Under the pieces are notes generated by a model. It saw only the letters and a program-made list of their open reading frames with translations. It did not search any database and was not told the DNA's origin. From assembly GCF_003207795.1 (NCBI RefSeq), contig NZ_NIRT01000002.1, positions 124,001 through 188,000 on the forward strand: a stretch of DNA of 64,000 bases, written 5' to 3'. Position numbers and translations under genes: made by a program. Shown here piece after piece: positions 44,406 to 53,301 of this stretch (the first letter of the stretch is position 1; each line of letters begins with the position of its first letter). Source of the stretch: Komagataeibacter nataicola (GTDB lineage Bacteria > Pseudomonadota > Alphaproteobacteria > Acetobacterales > Acetobacteraceae).

Positions 44406-45893
44406 TCAGGGCTGCTCGCGCCCGGCCGGGGCGTCAAGCCTGTACAGGACCAGAAAGCCTTTGCCCTGCCGCTCACGATACGCCTCGGTATAGGCCTGCC
44501 TGATCCGGTCATATAGAATGGCCCGGACCGCCTCGTTCTCATCAGCTGCCGGGGGCGCATAGGCCATGATGTAGGTGGGGTTCTGGCGCAGCACTTTCCT
44601 GATTTCCGTAGCCGGGTCCATGCCGGTTGCCCTGTTTTCAACAACAGAATGGAAATGACCGGGAAAAGGATGATCCGTCAGCCTGCATGGCGGCAGGAAA
44701 TCGTAAAATATTGCTGATCCGTTATAAATGAACAGACAGCCTTTTTCTTTTGAAATGACATCCATAATATTATGAAACGTCCGGGCATTGCCATAGCGCT
44801 TCTGGTTTTCAAGAACCATGACCTGCCCTGCCACCGTGCCTGCCGCCAGAAGCACCATGAGCCAGACCCGGCCGACAGAACTGGTGAACAGGGTAGCAGA
44901 AGCAATGGAAAGCGGCAGAAAGGCAGGGATGGCATAATGGTTGAACCATTCCCCGATCAGAAACACCCCGATCACCGCGCAGACCGACCAGGCATTGAAA
45001 AAGAAGGCACATTTACGCTGCACGGCAGTCCGGTTCCGGCACAGGAACATCTGTAGCACAATATTCAGCAATAGCGGGCCGATCAGAAGCGCAATATTCC
45101 TGAAATTATGCGCCAGAATGGCTGGCGGTTCCTTGGTGCGGTAAAATATGGATATGATATTGGCAAACCACCACTGGCTGCCATAACCGCACAGCCAGTA
45201 TGTGCCCCCCACCACCACGGTGGGCAGCAGGGCAATGGTGGCGAAAAGTGTCAGGTCTCGACCCGTGTCAGGCCACGAAATCCGGTGCCGCTTCAGGATA
45301 TATCCCAAAAAAAGGCCCGCGAAGCAGCCTTCAAAAACCGTTGTGTACTTGATCTGCAGGGACAGGCCAAACAGCAGCATGGCCATGCTGCCTCTTTTGA
45401 TGATCTCGGCCTGCGTGAGCGTTTCCGCGCGGATGAGCCTGACGATGTTCAGCATCGCGCACCCCACCAGCAGGTTATAGAATACAGGTGACTGCCCCCC
45501 CTGCCCGCCTGCAAGGTCCAGCCAGGCCACATAGAGCAGGGCCGCAAACAGCGCCCCCGTTGCCGATGCAACGCACCGCGCCATCTTCATGACCACGATG
45601 GCGGTCAGGCATACGCTGAGCAGCGCGCCAAGCTGATAGGCCCAGAGCTGGTAGGGGGCGAACAGATGAAAAAAGGCGTAGATGATGAACAGGCCCAGGG
45701 GCTTCCTGTCCCATACATCCACAAAGGGGATGGCCCCATGCAGCATGTCGCCGCCAACAAATAAGTAAAACCCTTCATCCACATTAATCAGCGGATTACC
45801 GAAGGACGAAAATCGGCAGAAAACGCAAAAAACAGCAATTATGATGAAATAATTTAATGATCCATAACCGTCAGAAGCTTTTTTCGTGCCCAT
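44406..45893 (-). CDS. GT39/ArnT-like polytopic glycosyltransferase, AT-richer than neighbours
   Basis: The 495-residue protein has some ten membrane helices and the early loop motif NPLINVDEGFYLFVGGDML, with the acidic pair near residue 40 typical of the GT-C glycosyltransferases (dolichyl-phosphate-mannose or ArnT type), which move sugars from lipid carriers in the periplasm. The C-terminal part is soluble. The donor and acceptor are unknown. Codons are clearly more A/T-rich than in neighbouring genes, and both borders carry fragments of the dispersed hairpin element (GAAAAAAGCTTC at 45874-45885 falls in the first codons). ATG at 45893 follows AGGA at nine bases; a GTG at 45923 is possible. 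Likely acquired, by composition. Confidence 0.75.
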   Translation of the reverse strand: MGTKKASDGYGSLNYFIIIAVFCVFCRFSSFGNPLINVDEGFYLFVGGDMLHGAIPFVDVWDRKPLGLFIIYAFFHLFAPYQLWAYQLGALLSVCLTAIVVMKMARCVASATGALFAALLYVAWLDLAGGQGGQSPVFYNLLVGCAMLNIVRLIRAETLTQAEIIKRGSMAMLLFGLSLQIKYTTVFEGCFAGLFLGYILKRHRISWPDTGRDLTLFATIALLPTVVVGGTYWLCGYGSQWWFANIISIFYRTKEPPAILAHNFRNIALLIGPLLLNIVLQMFLCRNRTAVQRKCAFFFNAWSVCAVIGVFLIGEWFNHYAIPAFLPLSIASATLFTSSVGRVWLMVLLAAGTVAGQVMVLENQKRYGNARTFHNIMDVISKEKGCLFIYNGSAIFYDFLPPCRLTDHPFPGHFHSVVENRATGMDPATEIRKVLRQNPTYIMAYAPPAADENEAVRAILYDRIRQAYTEAYRERQGKGFLVLYRLDAPAGREQP

Positions 45894-46035
45894 TTTGGCA
45901 ATCCTGAACCTGGCTTGAAACACATGGACGCAAGGGGGCGAGCATACGCTACGGATCGATTGAAATCTGCGCTTTATTGACCGACAAACTGTTTGAAAAC
46001 AAATTATTGATGAAAACGATAATGGCCTCCGGGCA

Positions 46036-46056
46036 CTGCCTCTTTAAAACAGGCAG
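46036..46056 (-). terminator. Short stem-loop after the unknown membrane protein gene
   Basis: CTGCCT (46036-46041) and AGGCAG (46051-46056) enclose a nine-base A/T-rich loop, three bases after the stop codon on the minus strand. It could be a weak terminator of the dapD-dapE unit, or another worn copy of the first hairpin of the dispersed element. Confidence 0.4.
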
Positions 46057-46059
46057 CCC

Positions 46060-46707
46060 TTAATGCGGCTGCGGCTGTGTCTGCTGGACCATAAGCGGGT
46101 AGAGAAATTCATGCCATGCCCGCTGATGGGGAGACAGCAGCCCCGTCGCAGCCACCAGCAGCCCGAGGCTGCCCAGAATGGCGATGACCAGCACCATGGC
46201 CTGCCCACGCCGCAGCAGCAGCCCCACACGGGCGACGTACCACGTCAGCCACAGGCTGTAGCCAAACTCCACACCGTTGAGAATGCCCGCCCCCGTGGCC
46301 GACTGCAGCAGCCTAGGCGAGGCGATCGCCATGAGCAGCGCCACCATAAGGCCGACGAACAGGGTGAGCCAGTCCGTCCACCATGTTGCGGTGATATAGC
46401 GCATCCACAGGCCTTCACGCTTCCAGTGGCGGGCCAGTGCATTGGTCACAACCGCAGGCAGCAGGATCAGGCACAGCGCGAACAGCACCTTGACGCCGCT
46501 GATGGCCTGCGGCGCCGCGCCCAGCGTCAGGCCGCCGAGCACCAGCCACATCGCCAACCGGGGTGCGAGGGCAGCCAGTACGGAATCGCGCGTATTACCA
46601 AAATAGGCGATCCCTTCCGCGCGCCCCCGTCCCAGCAGCATCATGCCTTTGAGAATACCGCCAAACCCTGATGCGTTCGGGGTTGGAGAGGGGCCGCGAT
46701 CGGACAT
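46060..46707 (-). CDS. Unknown polytopic membrane protein coupled to dapE
   Basis: A 215-residue protein with a polar, P/S/N-rich start and about five hydrophobic helices (for example LAMWLVLGGLTLGA, VLFALCLILLPAVVTNALA, TLFVGLMVALLMAIA, VGLLLRRGQAMVLVIAILGSLGLLVAATGL). I do not recognise the family. Its ATG overlaps the dapE stop by one base (TAATG), so it is translationally coupled to dapE and should be co-expressed with lysine/diaminopimelate synthesis. No catalytic motif stands out. Yip1-type or DUF-type membrane proteins are possible relatives; this is a guess from topology. The short helix-rich tail ends in QTQPQPH. Confidence 0.75.
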   Translation of the reverse strand: MSDRGPSPTPNASGFGGILKGMMLLGRGRAEGIAYFGNTRDSVLAALAPRLAMWLVLGGLTLGAAPQAISGVKVLFALCLILLPAVVTNALARHWKREGLWMRYITATWWTDWLTLFVGLMVALLMAIASPRLLQSATGAGILNGVEFGYSLWLTWYVARVGLLLRRGQAMVLVIAILGSLGLLVAATGLLSPHQRAWHEFLYPLMVQQTQPQPH

Positions 46708-47876
46708 TAGCCCATTACCTTTTCAAGAAAACCAGAATAGATCGCCGCCAACTGCTTCAGGTCGGCGAGCGCCACATGCTCATCCACCTTGTGCATGCTG
46801 GCCCCGACAAGACCGAACTCGGCCACCGGGCAGTAGCGGCTGATGAAGCGGGCGTCAGACGTGCCGCCCCCCGTATCAAGTCTGGGCACATGGCCCGTCA
46901 CCGCGCGCACGGCCCGGCGCAGGGCCTCGACCTGAGCATCGGGACTGGTGAGGAAGGATTCCCCGCTGATGGCAATGGCCACGTCGGCCCCGGGCGCATG
47001 CCGCGCCGCCACCGTGCGGATCCAGCCTGCCAGGTCGGCGCCGGTATGCAGGTCGTTGAAACGGATGTTGAGCCGCGCCTGCGCCCGTGCCGGTATGACA
47101 TTGGTGGCCGTATTGCCCACGTCAAGGCTGGTGACCTGCAGGCTTGAGGGCTCGAACCATTCGCTGCCCGCATCAAGCGGGGCCGCCGTCAGTTCACCAA
47201 GCAGCGGAAGCAGCCGGTGGATGGGGTTATCCGCCCGGTGCGGGTAGGCCACATGCCCCTGCGTGCCGTGAACGGTAATGCAGGCGTTGAGGCTGCCGCG
47301 CCGCCCGATCTTGATGACCTCGCCCATCTCGCCCGGATTGGTGGGCTCGCCCACAAGGCAGAAATCGGGGATCTGCCCGTTGGCCTGCATCCACTCCAGC
47401 ACGCGCACGGTGCCGTTGGTGGCCGGACCTTCCTCATCGCCCGTAATCAGCAGGCTGATCGTGCCCTGTGGCTCGGGCGTCTTTTGCAGGTACAGGCGCA
47501 CGGCGGCGACAAAGGCGGCAATGCCACCCTTCATGTCACACGCGCCGCGACCGAACAGGATGCCGTCGTGTATTTCCCCGCCGAAGGGGTCATGCGCCCA
47601 GGTGGCATCCCCCACCGGCACCACATCCGTATGGCCCGCGAAGCACAGATGCGGCTGCCCCGCGCCAAGGCGGGCGAACAGGTTGGGGGTGCGGGCCGCC
47701 CCCTCGCCAAAGGGCAGCAGGGTCACGCTGAAACCGATGCCCTCGAGCACGGCGGCGAGCGCATTGATGCCACACCCGTCATCAGGCGTGATGGAAGGGC
47801 AGCGGATCAGTTCGCGCGCCAGGGCGACAACGCCACCGGGGTCGTGTTCCAAACCAGCCATTCCATCATCCGCCAT
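46707..47876 (-). CDS. dapE: Succinyl-diaminopimelate desuccinylase
   Basis: DapE hydrolyses N-succinyl-LL-diaminopimelate, giving the precursor of meso-diaminopimelate and lysine. The 389-residue zinc enzyme (M20 family) has the first metal segment LCFAGHTDVVPVGD, then GRGACDMKGGIAAF, the catalytic Glu pair in ITGDEEGPATNGT and the distal His in GASMHKVDEHV. It follows dapD by 22 bases, and its stop overlaps the start of an unknown membrane protein gene. The N-terminal MADDGMAGLEHDPGG is a small extension; GTG or later starts are conceivable. Confidence 0.96.
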   Translation of the reverse strand: MADDGMAGLEHDPGGVVALARELIRCPSITPDDGCGINALAAVLEGIGFSVTLLPFGEGAARTPNLFARLGAGQPHLCFAGHTDVVPVGDATWAHDPFGGEIHDGILFGRGACDMKGGIAAFVAAVRLYLQKTPEPQGTISLLITGDEEGPATNGTVRVLEWMQANGQIPDFCLVGEPTNPGEMGEVIKIGRRGSLNACITVHGTQGHVAYPHRADNPIHRLLPLLGELTAAPLDAGSEWFEPSSLQVTSLDVGNTATNVIPARAQARLNIRFNDLHTGADLAGWIRTVAARHAPGADVAIAISGESFLTSPDAQVEALRRAVRAVTGHVPRLDTGGGTSDARFISRYCPVAEFGLVGASMHKVDEHVALADLKQLAAIYSGFLEKVMG

Positions 47877-47898
47877 CAGGTTGTGTCTCCGTTGCCGA

Positions 47899-48747
47899 TC
47901 AGCCGCGCAGCAGTTCGTTGATCGAGGTCTTGGAGCGGGTACGCTCGTCCACGCGCTTGACGATCACGGCGCAGTCCAGCGACGGCAGCGGCTTGCCATC
48001 GGTCGAGGTGGCCTGGCGCGGCGGCAGGGTGCCGGGCACCACCACCGAGTAAGCCGGAACCCGGCCCATGAAGACCTCGCCCGTAGCGCGGTCCACGATC
48101 TTGGTCGACGCGCCAAGGAACACGCCCATGGACAGCACGCTGCCGCGCTCGACCACAACGCCCTCGGCCACTTCCGACCGCGCGCCAATGAAGCAGCCAT
48201 CCTCGATGATGACGGGAGCAGCCTGCAGCGGCTCGAGCACGCCGCCAATGCCCACGCCACCGCTGATGTGGCAGTTCTTGCCAATCTGCGCGCAGCTGCC
48301 GATCGTGACCCACGTATCGACCATCGTGCCGCTATCGACATACGCACCGGCATTGACGAAGCTCGGCATCAGCACAACACCCGGCGCGATATAAGCCGAA
48401 CGGCGCACGACGGAGCCGGGCACCGCGCGGAAACCGGCGGCGGCAAAGGCGGCCTGATCCCAGCCGGCGAACTTCAGCGGCACCTTGTCATAGCTTGGCG
48501 CGCCCGCGCCACCGCCTTCAACCAGGCGGTTGTCATTGAGGCGGAAGGACAGCAGAACCGCCTTCTTGAGCCATTCATTCACCACCCAGCCGCCAGCGCC
48601 CGGCGTGGCCACGCGCAGCTTGCCCGAATCCAGCGCCAGGAGGGCGGCTTCAACGGCATCACGGTCGGCGCCTGTCGTGGTGGTGGACAGCGTCTCGCGA
48701 CGCTCCCACAGGGCCTCGATCTGGCTCTGGAGGGATGTATCGGTCAT
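47899..48747 (-). CDS. dapD: Tetrahydrodipicolinate N-succinyltransferase
   Basis: DapD succinylates tetrahydrodipicolinate with succinyl-CoA in lysine and peptidoglycan precursor synthesis. The 282-residue protein has an N-terminal helical domain ([16 protein letters not shown]), then the left-handed parallel beta-helix of hexapeptide repeats ([47 protein letters not shown]), and the C-terminal strand with [24 protein letters not shown]. Together with dapE it forms the succinylase branch. Upstream, 140 bases separate it from argB; no promoter was clearly read there. Confidence 0.97.
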   Translation of the reverse strand: MTDTSLQSQIEALWERRETLSTTTTGADRDAVEAALLALDSGKLRVATPGAGGWVVNEWLKKAVLLSFRLNDNRLVEGGGAGAPSYDKVPLKFAGWDQAAFAAAGFRAVPGSVVRRSAYIAPGVVLMPSFVNAGAYVDSGTMVDTWVTIGSCAQIGKNCHISGGVGIGGVLEPLQAAPVIIEDGCFIGARSEVAEGVVVERGSVLSMGVFLGASTKIVDRATGEVFMGRVPAYSVVVPGTLPPRQATSTDGKPLPSLDCAVIVKRVDERTRSKTSINELLRG

Positions 48748-48887
48748 ATCTGCAAAATCCTGTCTGGGCTGGTTTTTCCGGCCTGTGATGGCCGCAAACC
48801 TGTATTAATTTGCCAGCGGACCATGCGGAGGATCAGGGGGAATGTCAACGCACCCCCCCAGCCCTCCAGCCCGCGTGGCATCGCACA

Positions 48888-49793
48888 TCATGTGCTGCGA
48901 ATAAGGGTTCCGGGCCCGGCCTCGGTAAAGAGCTCGAGCAGGCAGGCATGCTGCACCCGGCCATCGAGAATGACCGCGGCCTTGGCGCCGGCCCGCACGG
49001 CCTCGAGGCAGGTTTCCACCTTGGGGATCATGCCGCCCGAGATCATGCCGCTGGCAATGCCCCTGCGGGCGTCCTCGGCGGTGAGTTCGGGGATCAGTTT
49101 GCCATCGCCATCGAGCACGCCCGGCACGTCGGTCAGCATCAGCAGGCGGCTGGCATTGACCGCGCCCGCGATGGCGCCGGCAGCCGTATCGGCATTGATG
49201 TTGTAGGTCTCGCCATTCGCACTGCTGCCAATGGGGGCAATGACCGGAATCAGCCCCGAGCCCGACAGCGCATAGATCACGCGCGGGTCGATGCGCTCGG
49301 GCTCGCCCACAAAGCCAAGGTCGAGCAGGCGGTCGGTTTCCACACCATTTTCACGCGCGCGGCGCTGAAGCCTGCGCGCGGTAATCAGCCCGCCATCCAG
49401 CCCCGAAATGCCCACGGCCAGCGCACCGGCGCGGTTGATGAGGCCCGCCACCTGCTTGTTCACCTTGCCACCAAGCACCATCTCGATCACGTCGATCATG
49501 GCGGCATCGGTCACGCGCAGGCCATCGATGAAGGTGGATTCGATCTGCAGGCGCCTGAGCATGGCGCTGATCTGCGGGCCACCGCCATGCACCACGACCG
49601 GATTGACCCCCACCTGCTTGAGCAGGGCGATGTCATGGCCGAACGCAGTGGAGAGCGTGGTGTCGACCATGGCACTGCCGCCATATTTCACCACGACCGT
49701 ATCACCCGCATAGCGCCGCAGATAAGGCAGCGCCCTGGCCAGAACCCCGGCGCGTGCCTGTGCGTCCCGATCAGCCGATCCTGTTCCTGTCAT
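48888..49793 (-). CDS. argB: Acetylglutamate kinase
   Basis: ArgB phosphorylates N-acetylglutamate in arginine synthesis. The 301-residue amino-acid kinase has VVKYGGSAMVD, the VVVHGGGPQISAML loop, GGKVNKQVAGLINRAG and the C-terminal GGMIPKVETCLEAVRAGAKAAVILDGR. The N-terminal helix of about 25 residues (LARALPYLRRYAG) is typical of the arginine-sensitive, hexameric enzymes, so feedback inhibition is likely. The gene lies in the order engB-argB-dapD found in many alphaproteobacteria. Confidence 0.97.
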   Translation of the reverse strand: MTGTGSADRDAQARAGVLARALPYLRRYAGDTVVVKYGGSAMVDTTLSTAFGHDIALLKQVGVNPVVVHGGGPQISAMLRRLQIESTFIDGLRVTDAAMIDVIEMVLGGKVNKQVAGLINRAGALAVGISGLDGGLITARRLQRRARENGVETDRLLDLGFVGEPERIDPRVIYALSGSGLIPVIAPIGSSANGETYNINADTAAGAIAGAVNASRLLMLTDVPGVLDGDGKLIPELTAEDARRGIASGMISGGMIPKVETCLEAVRAGAKAAVILDGRVQHACLLELFTEAGPGTLIRST

Positions 49794-49872
49794 CCGAACG
49801 GTTCCTTCGCTCCTGACTGCTTCATATCCATTACCCCCGCCCTGTCAGCGCGGAAGCAGGCCCGCATGCGGC

Positions 49873-50538
49873 CTAGACCGGGTTGGCCAGGCGGGCGAGT
49901 TCGGCCCGCAGTTCCTCAATCCCGGCCCCGGTCGTGCTGCTCGTGGCCAGCACATCGGGGAAGGCGGCTGCATGCGCGCGCACGATCTCGCCCACAGCGC
50001 GCAGCTTGGCTTCCAGCGCGGGCGGCTTGGGCACGTCGCACTTGGTCAGCACGACCTGAAAGGTCACGGCCGCACGGTCCAGCATCTTCATGATTTCTTC
50101 GTCGCTGGCCTTGAGTTCCACCCGGCTGTCAAGCAGCAGCACCACGCGGCGCAGCGTGGGCCTGCCGCGCAGGTAGGAGAACATCATGCCCTGCCAGTCT
50201 TCCTTCACCGCCTTCGCCGCCTTGGCGAAGCCGTAGCCCGGCATGTCAACGAGCGTGAGGCGGTCGGCAAGTTCAAAGAAGTTGAGCTGCTTGGTCCGCC
50301 CCGGCTCGGACGAGGCGCGCGCCAGCGCCCGCCGCCCGGTCAGCGCGTTGATGAGGCTGGACTTGCCCACGTTGGAGCGGCCGGCAAACGCGATCTCGGG
50401 CAGGATCGGGTCGGGCAGTTGCCCGAGCTTCTGCGCGCCGAACACGAAGTTGAATTCACCGGCAAACAGCACGCGACCGATCTCACGGTCGCGTTCCATT
50501 TCCTCTGGCGTGGGGGCTGGGGTCGAAAAATCCACCAT
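49873..50538 (-). CDS. engB: Ribosome biogenesis GTP-binding protein EngB/YsxC
   Basis: EngB is a small GTPase needed for 50S subunit assembly. The 221-residue protein has G1 AFAGRSNVGKSSLIN, G2/switch GRTKQLNFFEL, G3 LVDMPGYGFAKA and G4 VLTKCD. The first 40 residues (MVDFSTPAPTPEEMERDREIG) are an extension seen in alphaproteobacteria. ATG at 50538 has AGGGA at five bases and lies 14 bases after the yidC stop; longer in-frame starts run into yidC and are rejected. Confidence 0.96.
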   Translation of the reverse strand: MVDFSTPAPTPEEMERDREIGRVLFAGEFNFVFGAQKLGQLPDPILPEIAFAGRSNVGKSSLINALTGRRALARASSEPGRTKQLNFFELADRLTLVDMPGYGFAKAAKAVKEDWQGMMFSYLRGRPTLRRVVLLLDSRVELKASDEEIMKMLDRAAVTFQVVLTKCDVPKPPALEAKLRAVGEIVRAHAAAFPDVLATSSTTGAGIEELRAELARLANPV

Positions 50539-50552
50539 GTTGGTCCCTGCGC

Positions 50553-52307
50553 TCACTTCTTCCCGGCGGGAAGCTTGGGCTGGCTGGTCGCGGCGGCCTT
50601 CGTGTTCATGCGGCGCTGGATCACGGTCTGCTGCAGCATGGTCAGCAGGTTGTTCCAGCAATAGTAGATCACGAGGCCCGCGGGCTGGCGCGCCATGAAG
50701 AAGGTGAAGATGATCGGCATGAACTGGAACATCTTCTGCTGCGCCGGATCAACGGAAGGCGCGGGGTTCAGCTTCTGCTGGATGAACATGGTCAGGCCGA
50801 ACGCCATCGGCCACAGGCCAAGCTGGAGCATGGGCGAGATGACCGCAGGATCCCACGGGATCAGCCCGAACAGGGTGAAGATGTTTGTCGGGTCAAACGC
50901 CGACAGGTCATGGATCCAGCCAAAGAACGGGGCATGACGCATCTCGATGGTCACGTACAGATCCTTGTACAGGCACCAGAACACGGGGATCTGCAACAGC
51001 ATGGGCAGGCAGCCGCTGGCGGGGTTCACGCCTTCCTGCTTGTACAGCCCGATCATCTGCTGGTTGAGCGCCATCTGGTCGTCCTTATAGCGCTCGCGCA
51101 GGGCTTTGATCTTGGGCTGGAGCTGGCGCATCTTGCCCATGGAATGGAACTGCTTGGTGGCCAGCGGGAAGAACAGCGCCTTGACCAGCAGGGTGAACGC
51201 CATCAGGGCCAGGCCAAAATTGCCCAGCATGGTGTTCAGCCAGTCCAGCACCGTGAAGATGGGGCGCGTCAGGAACGCAAACCAGCCAAAATCAACCGCT
51301 TTCCAGAAATCGGGGATATGCAGGCTGGCCTCGTATTTCTCCAGCAGCGGCACTTCCTTCGCACCGGCAAAGACATGGCTCTCGGTGCTGGCCTCGCCGC
51401 CTGCCGCCACAACAAGCGGCGCACGCGCGGTAAAGCCGACATCATAGATGCCCTTGTCCCCGCCCTGCGAGAGGAAGGCGTAGTTGGCCGCCACATCGCT
51501 ATCCTGCTGCGGAATGACGGCAGCCAGCCAGTATTTGTCGGTAATGCCAGCCCAGCCACCCTGGCCGGACTTGGACCACGCGATGTTGCCCGGCGGCACC
51601 GCCCCCTTGCGCAGCGACTTGTAGGAGCTTTCATCAAGCCTGTGGTCAATGACGGAAATCGGCCCCTCATGCACCAGGTAGCCACCGGTCTCGACCGGCG
51701 TGTAGCCGCGCTCCACGCGTGAGAACGGATAGAGGGAAACCCCCTCTCCACCATGGTTGACCACCTTCTGCGTCACCGAGAACATGTAGTTCTGGTCAAT
51801 GGCGATGGCGATCTGGAACACCTGCCCCTGGCCGTTATCCCAGCTCAGGGTTACGGGCTGCGCCTCGGTCAGCTTTTCATGGTCGGCAGTCCATATCGTA
51901 TTGGCGTCGGGCACGCGCACCTGGCCACCGCTGACATTGGTCCAGCCAACCTCGACAAGGTTGGGCTGCTCTTCGCCACGCGGCTCGAGCACGCGCACCA
52001 GCGGGCTGCCGTCCTTGACGGTTTCATGGTAATTCTTGAGCACGAGGTCATCGAGCCGCGCGCCACGCAGGTCAAGCGAACCGCCCACCCGGCCGGCATC
52101 AATCGTAACCCGCGGGTCAGGCGCGTCAGGCTTCGCCGCCGGTTCGGCAGCCGGGCTGGCCGCGCCATCGGCGGCAGCCGTTACCGGCGCGGGCGCGGGA
52201 GCCTGCTGCTCGACCGTCTTATGGTTCTGCTGTGGCAGGAAATATTCGAAACCGACCAGCACCACGGCAGACAGTGCCGTTGCCACCATAAAACGCTTGA
52301 TATCCAT
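50553..52307 (-). CDS. yidC: Membrane protein insertase YidC
   Basis: YidC inserts and folds inner-membrane proteins. The 584-residue protein has an N-terminal helix, a large periplasmic beta-sandwich domain (about 60-340) and five C-terminal helices with the PLATKQFHSMGKMRQLQPKIKALRERYKDD coupling segment and MLLQIPVFWCLYKDLYVTIEMRHAPFFGWIHDLS. A basic tail follows. It overlaps yidD by one base (TGATG). An A/P-rich linker (residues 32-62) follows the first helix. Confidence 0.98.
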   Translation of the reverse strand: MDIKRFMVATALSAVVLVGFEYFLPQQNHKTVEQQAPAPAPVTAAADGAASPAAEPAAKPDAPDPRVTIDAGRVGGSLDLRGARLDDLVLKNYHETVKDGSPLVRVLEPRGEEQPNLVEVGWTNVSGGQVRVPDANTIWTADHEKLTEAQPVTLSWDNGQGQVFQIAIAIDQNYMFSVTQKVVNHGGEGVSLYPFSRVERGYTPVETGGYLVHEGPISVIDHRLDESSYKSLRKGAVPPGNIAWSKSGQGGWAGITDKYWLAAVIPQQDSDVAANYAFLSQGGDKGIYDVGFTARAPLVVAAGGEASTESHVFAGAKEVPLLEKYEASLHIPDFWKAVDFGWFAFLTRPIFTVLDWLNTMLGNFGLALMAFTLLVKALFFPLATKQFHSMGKMRQLQPKIKALRERYKDDQMALNQQMIGLYKQEGVNPASGCLPMLLQIPVFWCLYKDLYVTIEMRHAPFFGWIHDLSAFDPTNIFTLFGLIPWDPAVISPMLQLGLWPMAFGLTMFIQQKLNPAPSVDPAQQKMFQFMPIIFTFFMARQPAGLVIYYCWNNLLTMLQQTVIQRRMNTKAAATSQPKLPAGKK

Positions 52308-52591
52308 CAGCGACCCGCCAGACTTTTACTGTTTTGCATGCCACAGCCGCAGGCCGTGCCGGGAACAGGGTCGTGACCGCCCGCATTCCACGGGTTGCAG
52401 CGCAGGATGCGCCACCCGGCCAGCACGCTGCCACGCCCTGCCCCATGAAGGGCAATCGCGTCACGCGCATAATGACTGCATGAAGGAGAGAAACGGCAAT
52501 GCGCGCCCCAGATGGGGCGGATCACCAGTTGATATGCGCGAATCATCGCGCGCAGCACATGGGCAGGCAGGCTGATGGAAGACGTGCTCAC
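52307..52591 (-). CDS. yidD: Membrane protein insertion efficiency factor YidD
   Basis: YidD assists YidC-dependent insertion. The 94-residue protein shows the family core RAYQLVIRPIWGAHCRFSPSCSHYARDAIALHGAGRGSVLAGWRILRCNPW with the conserved Cys residues. The start is GTG at 52591, which overlaps the rnpA stop by four bases (GTGA), and the stop overlaps the yidC ATG by one base. Gene order rpmH-rnpA-yidD-yidC is highly conserved. Confidence 0.96.
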   Translation of the reverse strand: MSTSSISLPAHVLRAMIRAYQLVIRPIWGAHCRFSPSCSHYARDAIALHGAGRGSVLAGWRILRCNPWNAGGHDPVPGTACGCGMQNSKSLAGR

Positions 52592-52968
52592 GATCCTTCC
52601 TTCACCCCGGCCTTGCTCAGGGCCTTGCGGTAATCGGCCAGAAGCGACTCGAACCGCCGCCCCCGCGTGCCGGAACGGCCTATGACCACGATATCGACGC
52701 CCTCAAGCGCCTGCTCGCGGCCCAGAATCCGCACCACCTCGCGCAGGCGCCGCCGCACGCGGTTGCGCACAACGGAATTACCTACTTTTTTGGTAACGGT
52801 AAAACCAAAACGGGCGGCATCCGCATCACCGCGTTCAAGCGCCTGCAGCACCAGCCCCGGCATGGGGGCCTTGCGGCCTTTGGCCGCGACCCGCAGGAAC
52901 TCGGCGCGTTTTTTAAGACGCGTGGACTGATCGGCCACTTCAAGCCGCCCCTTTGTAGAGACATTCAT
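52588..52968 (-). CDS. rnpA: Ribonuclease P protein component
   Basis: RnpA binds RNase P RNA and precursor tRNA leaders. The 126-residue protein has a basic RNR signature in FTVTKKVGNSVVRNRVRRRLREVVRI, preceded by the LKKRAEFLRVAAKGRKA start of the fold. ATG at 52968 follows GGAG at nine bases; upstream in-frame extension would overlap rpmH and is rejected. It lies 46 bases after rpmH. The RNase P RNA gene itself is not in this window. Confidence 0.97.
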   Translation of the reverse strand: MNVSTKGRLEVADQSTRLKKRAEFLRVAAKGRKAPMPGLVLQALERGDADAARFGFTVTKKVGNSVVRNRVRRRLREVVRILGREQALEGVDIVVIGRSGTRGRRFESLLADYRKALSKAGVKEGS

Positions 52969-53014
52969 CGTTGCGGACTCCTGGAAGCCCGTAACGTTAA
53001 AGACGTCACCTGCC

Positions 53015-53149
53015 TCAGGCAGAAAGACGCTTGCGGCCCTTGCTGCGACGGTTTGCAACAATCTTGCGGCCACCAACGGTTTCCATACGCGAACGGAAGC
53101 CGTGGCGACGCTTGCGGACCAGCTTCGAGGGTTGATACGTGCGCTTCAC
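53015..53149 (-). CDS. rpmH: 50S ribosomal protein L34
   Basis: A 44-residue basic protein, starting from GTG: (M)[17 protein letters not shown], then [17 protein letters not shown] and SKGRKRLSA, which is canonical L34. GGGAG precedes the GTG at eight bases. It begins the rpmH-rnpA-yidD-yidC-engB-argB run. A small palindrome (CTGCCTCAGGCAG) covers its stop codon. The 150 bases upstream are shared with the divergent DHp-like gene and should hold the promoter, which I could not read with certainty. Confidence 0.97.
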   Translation of the reverse strand: MKRTYQPSKLVRKRRHGFRSRMETVGGRKIVANRRSKGRKRLSA

Positions 53150-53301
53150 AACGGCACTCCCAGATTGACAATGACAGACAGGTTACGGAATAAATTCCAC
53201 CAGGCCCCGCACCATGCACAAGACCCGAGCGGCGCCTTATACTGCCGCTTTCGGGCAACGTCAATGCTGCCCGCCCTTTGAGCCCGAACCGGATGATTTC
53301 C

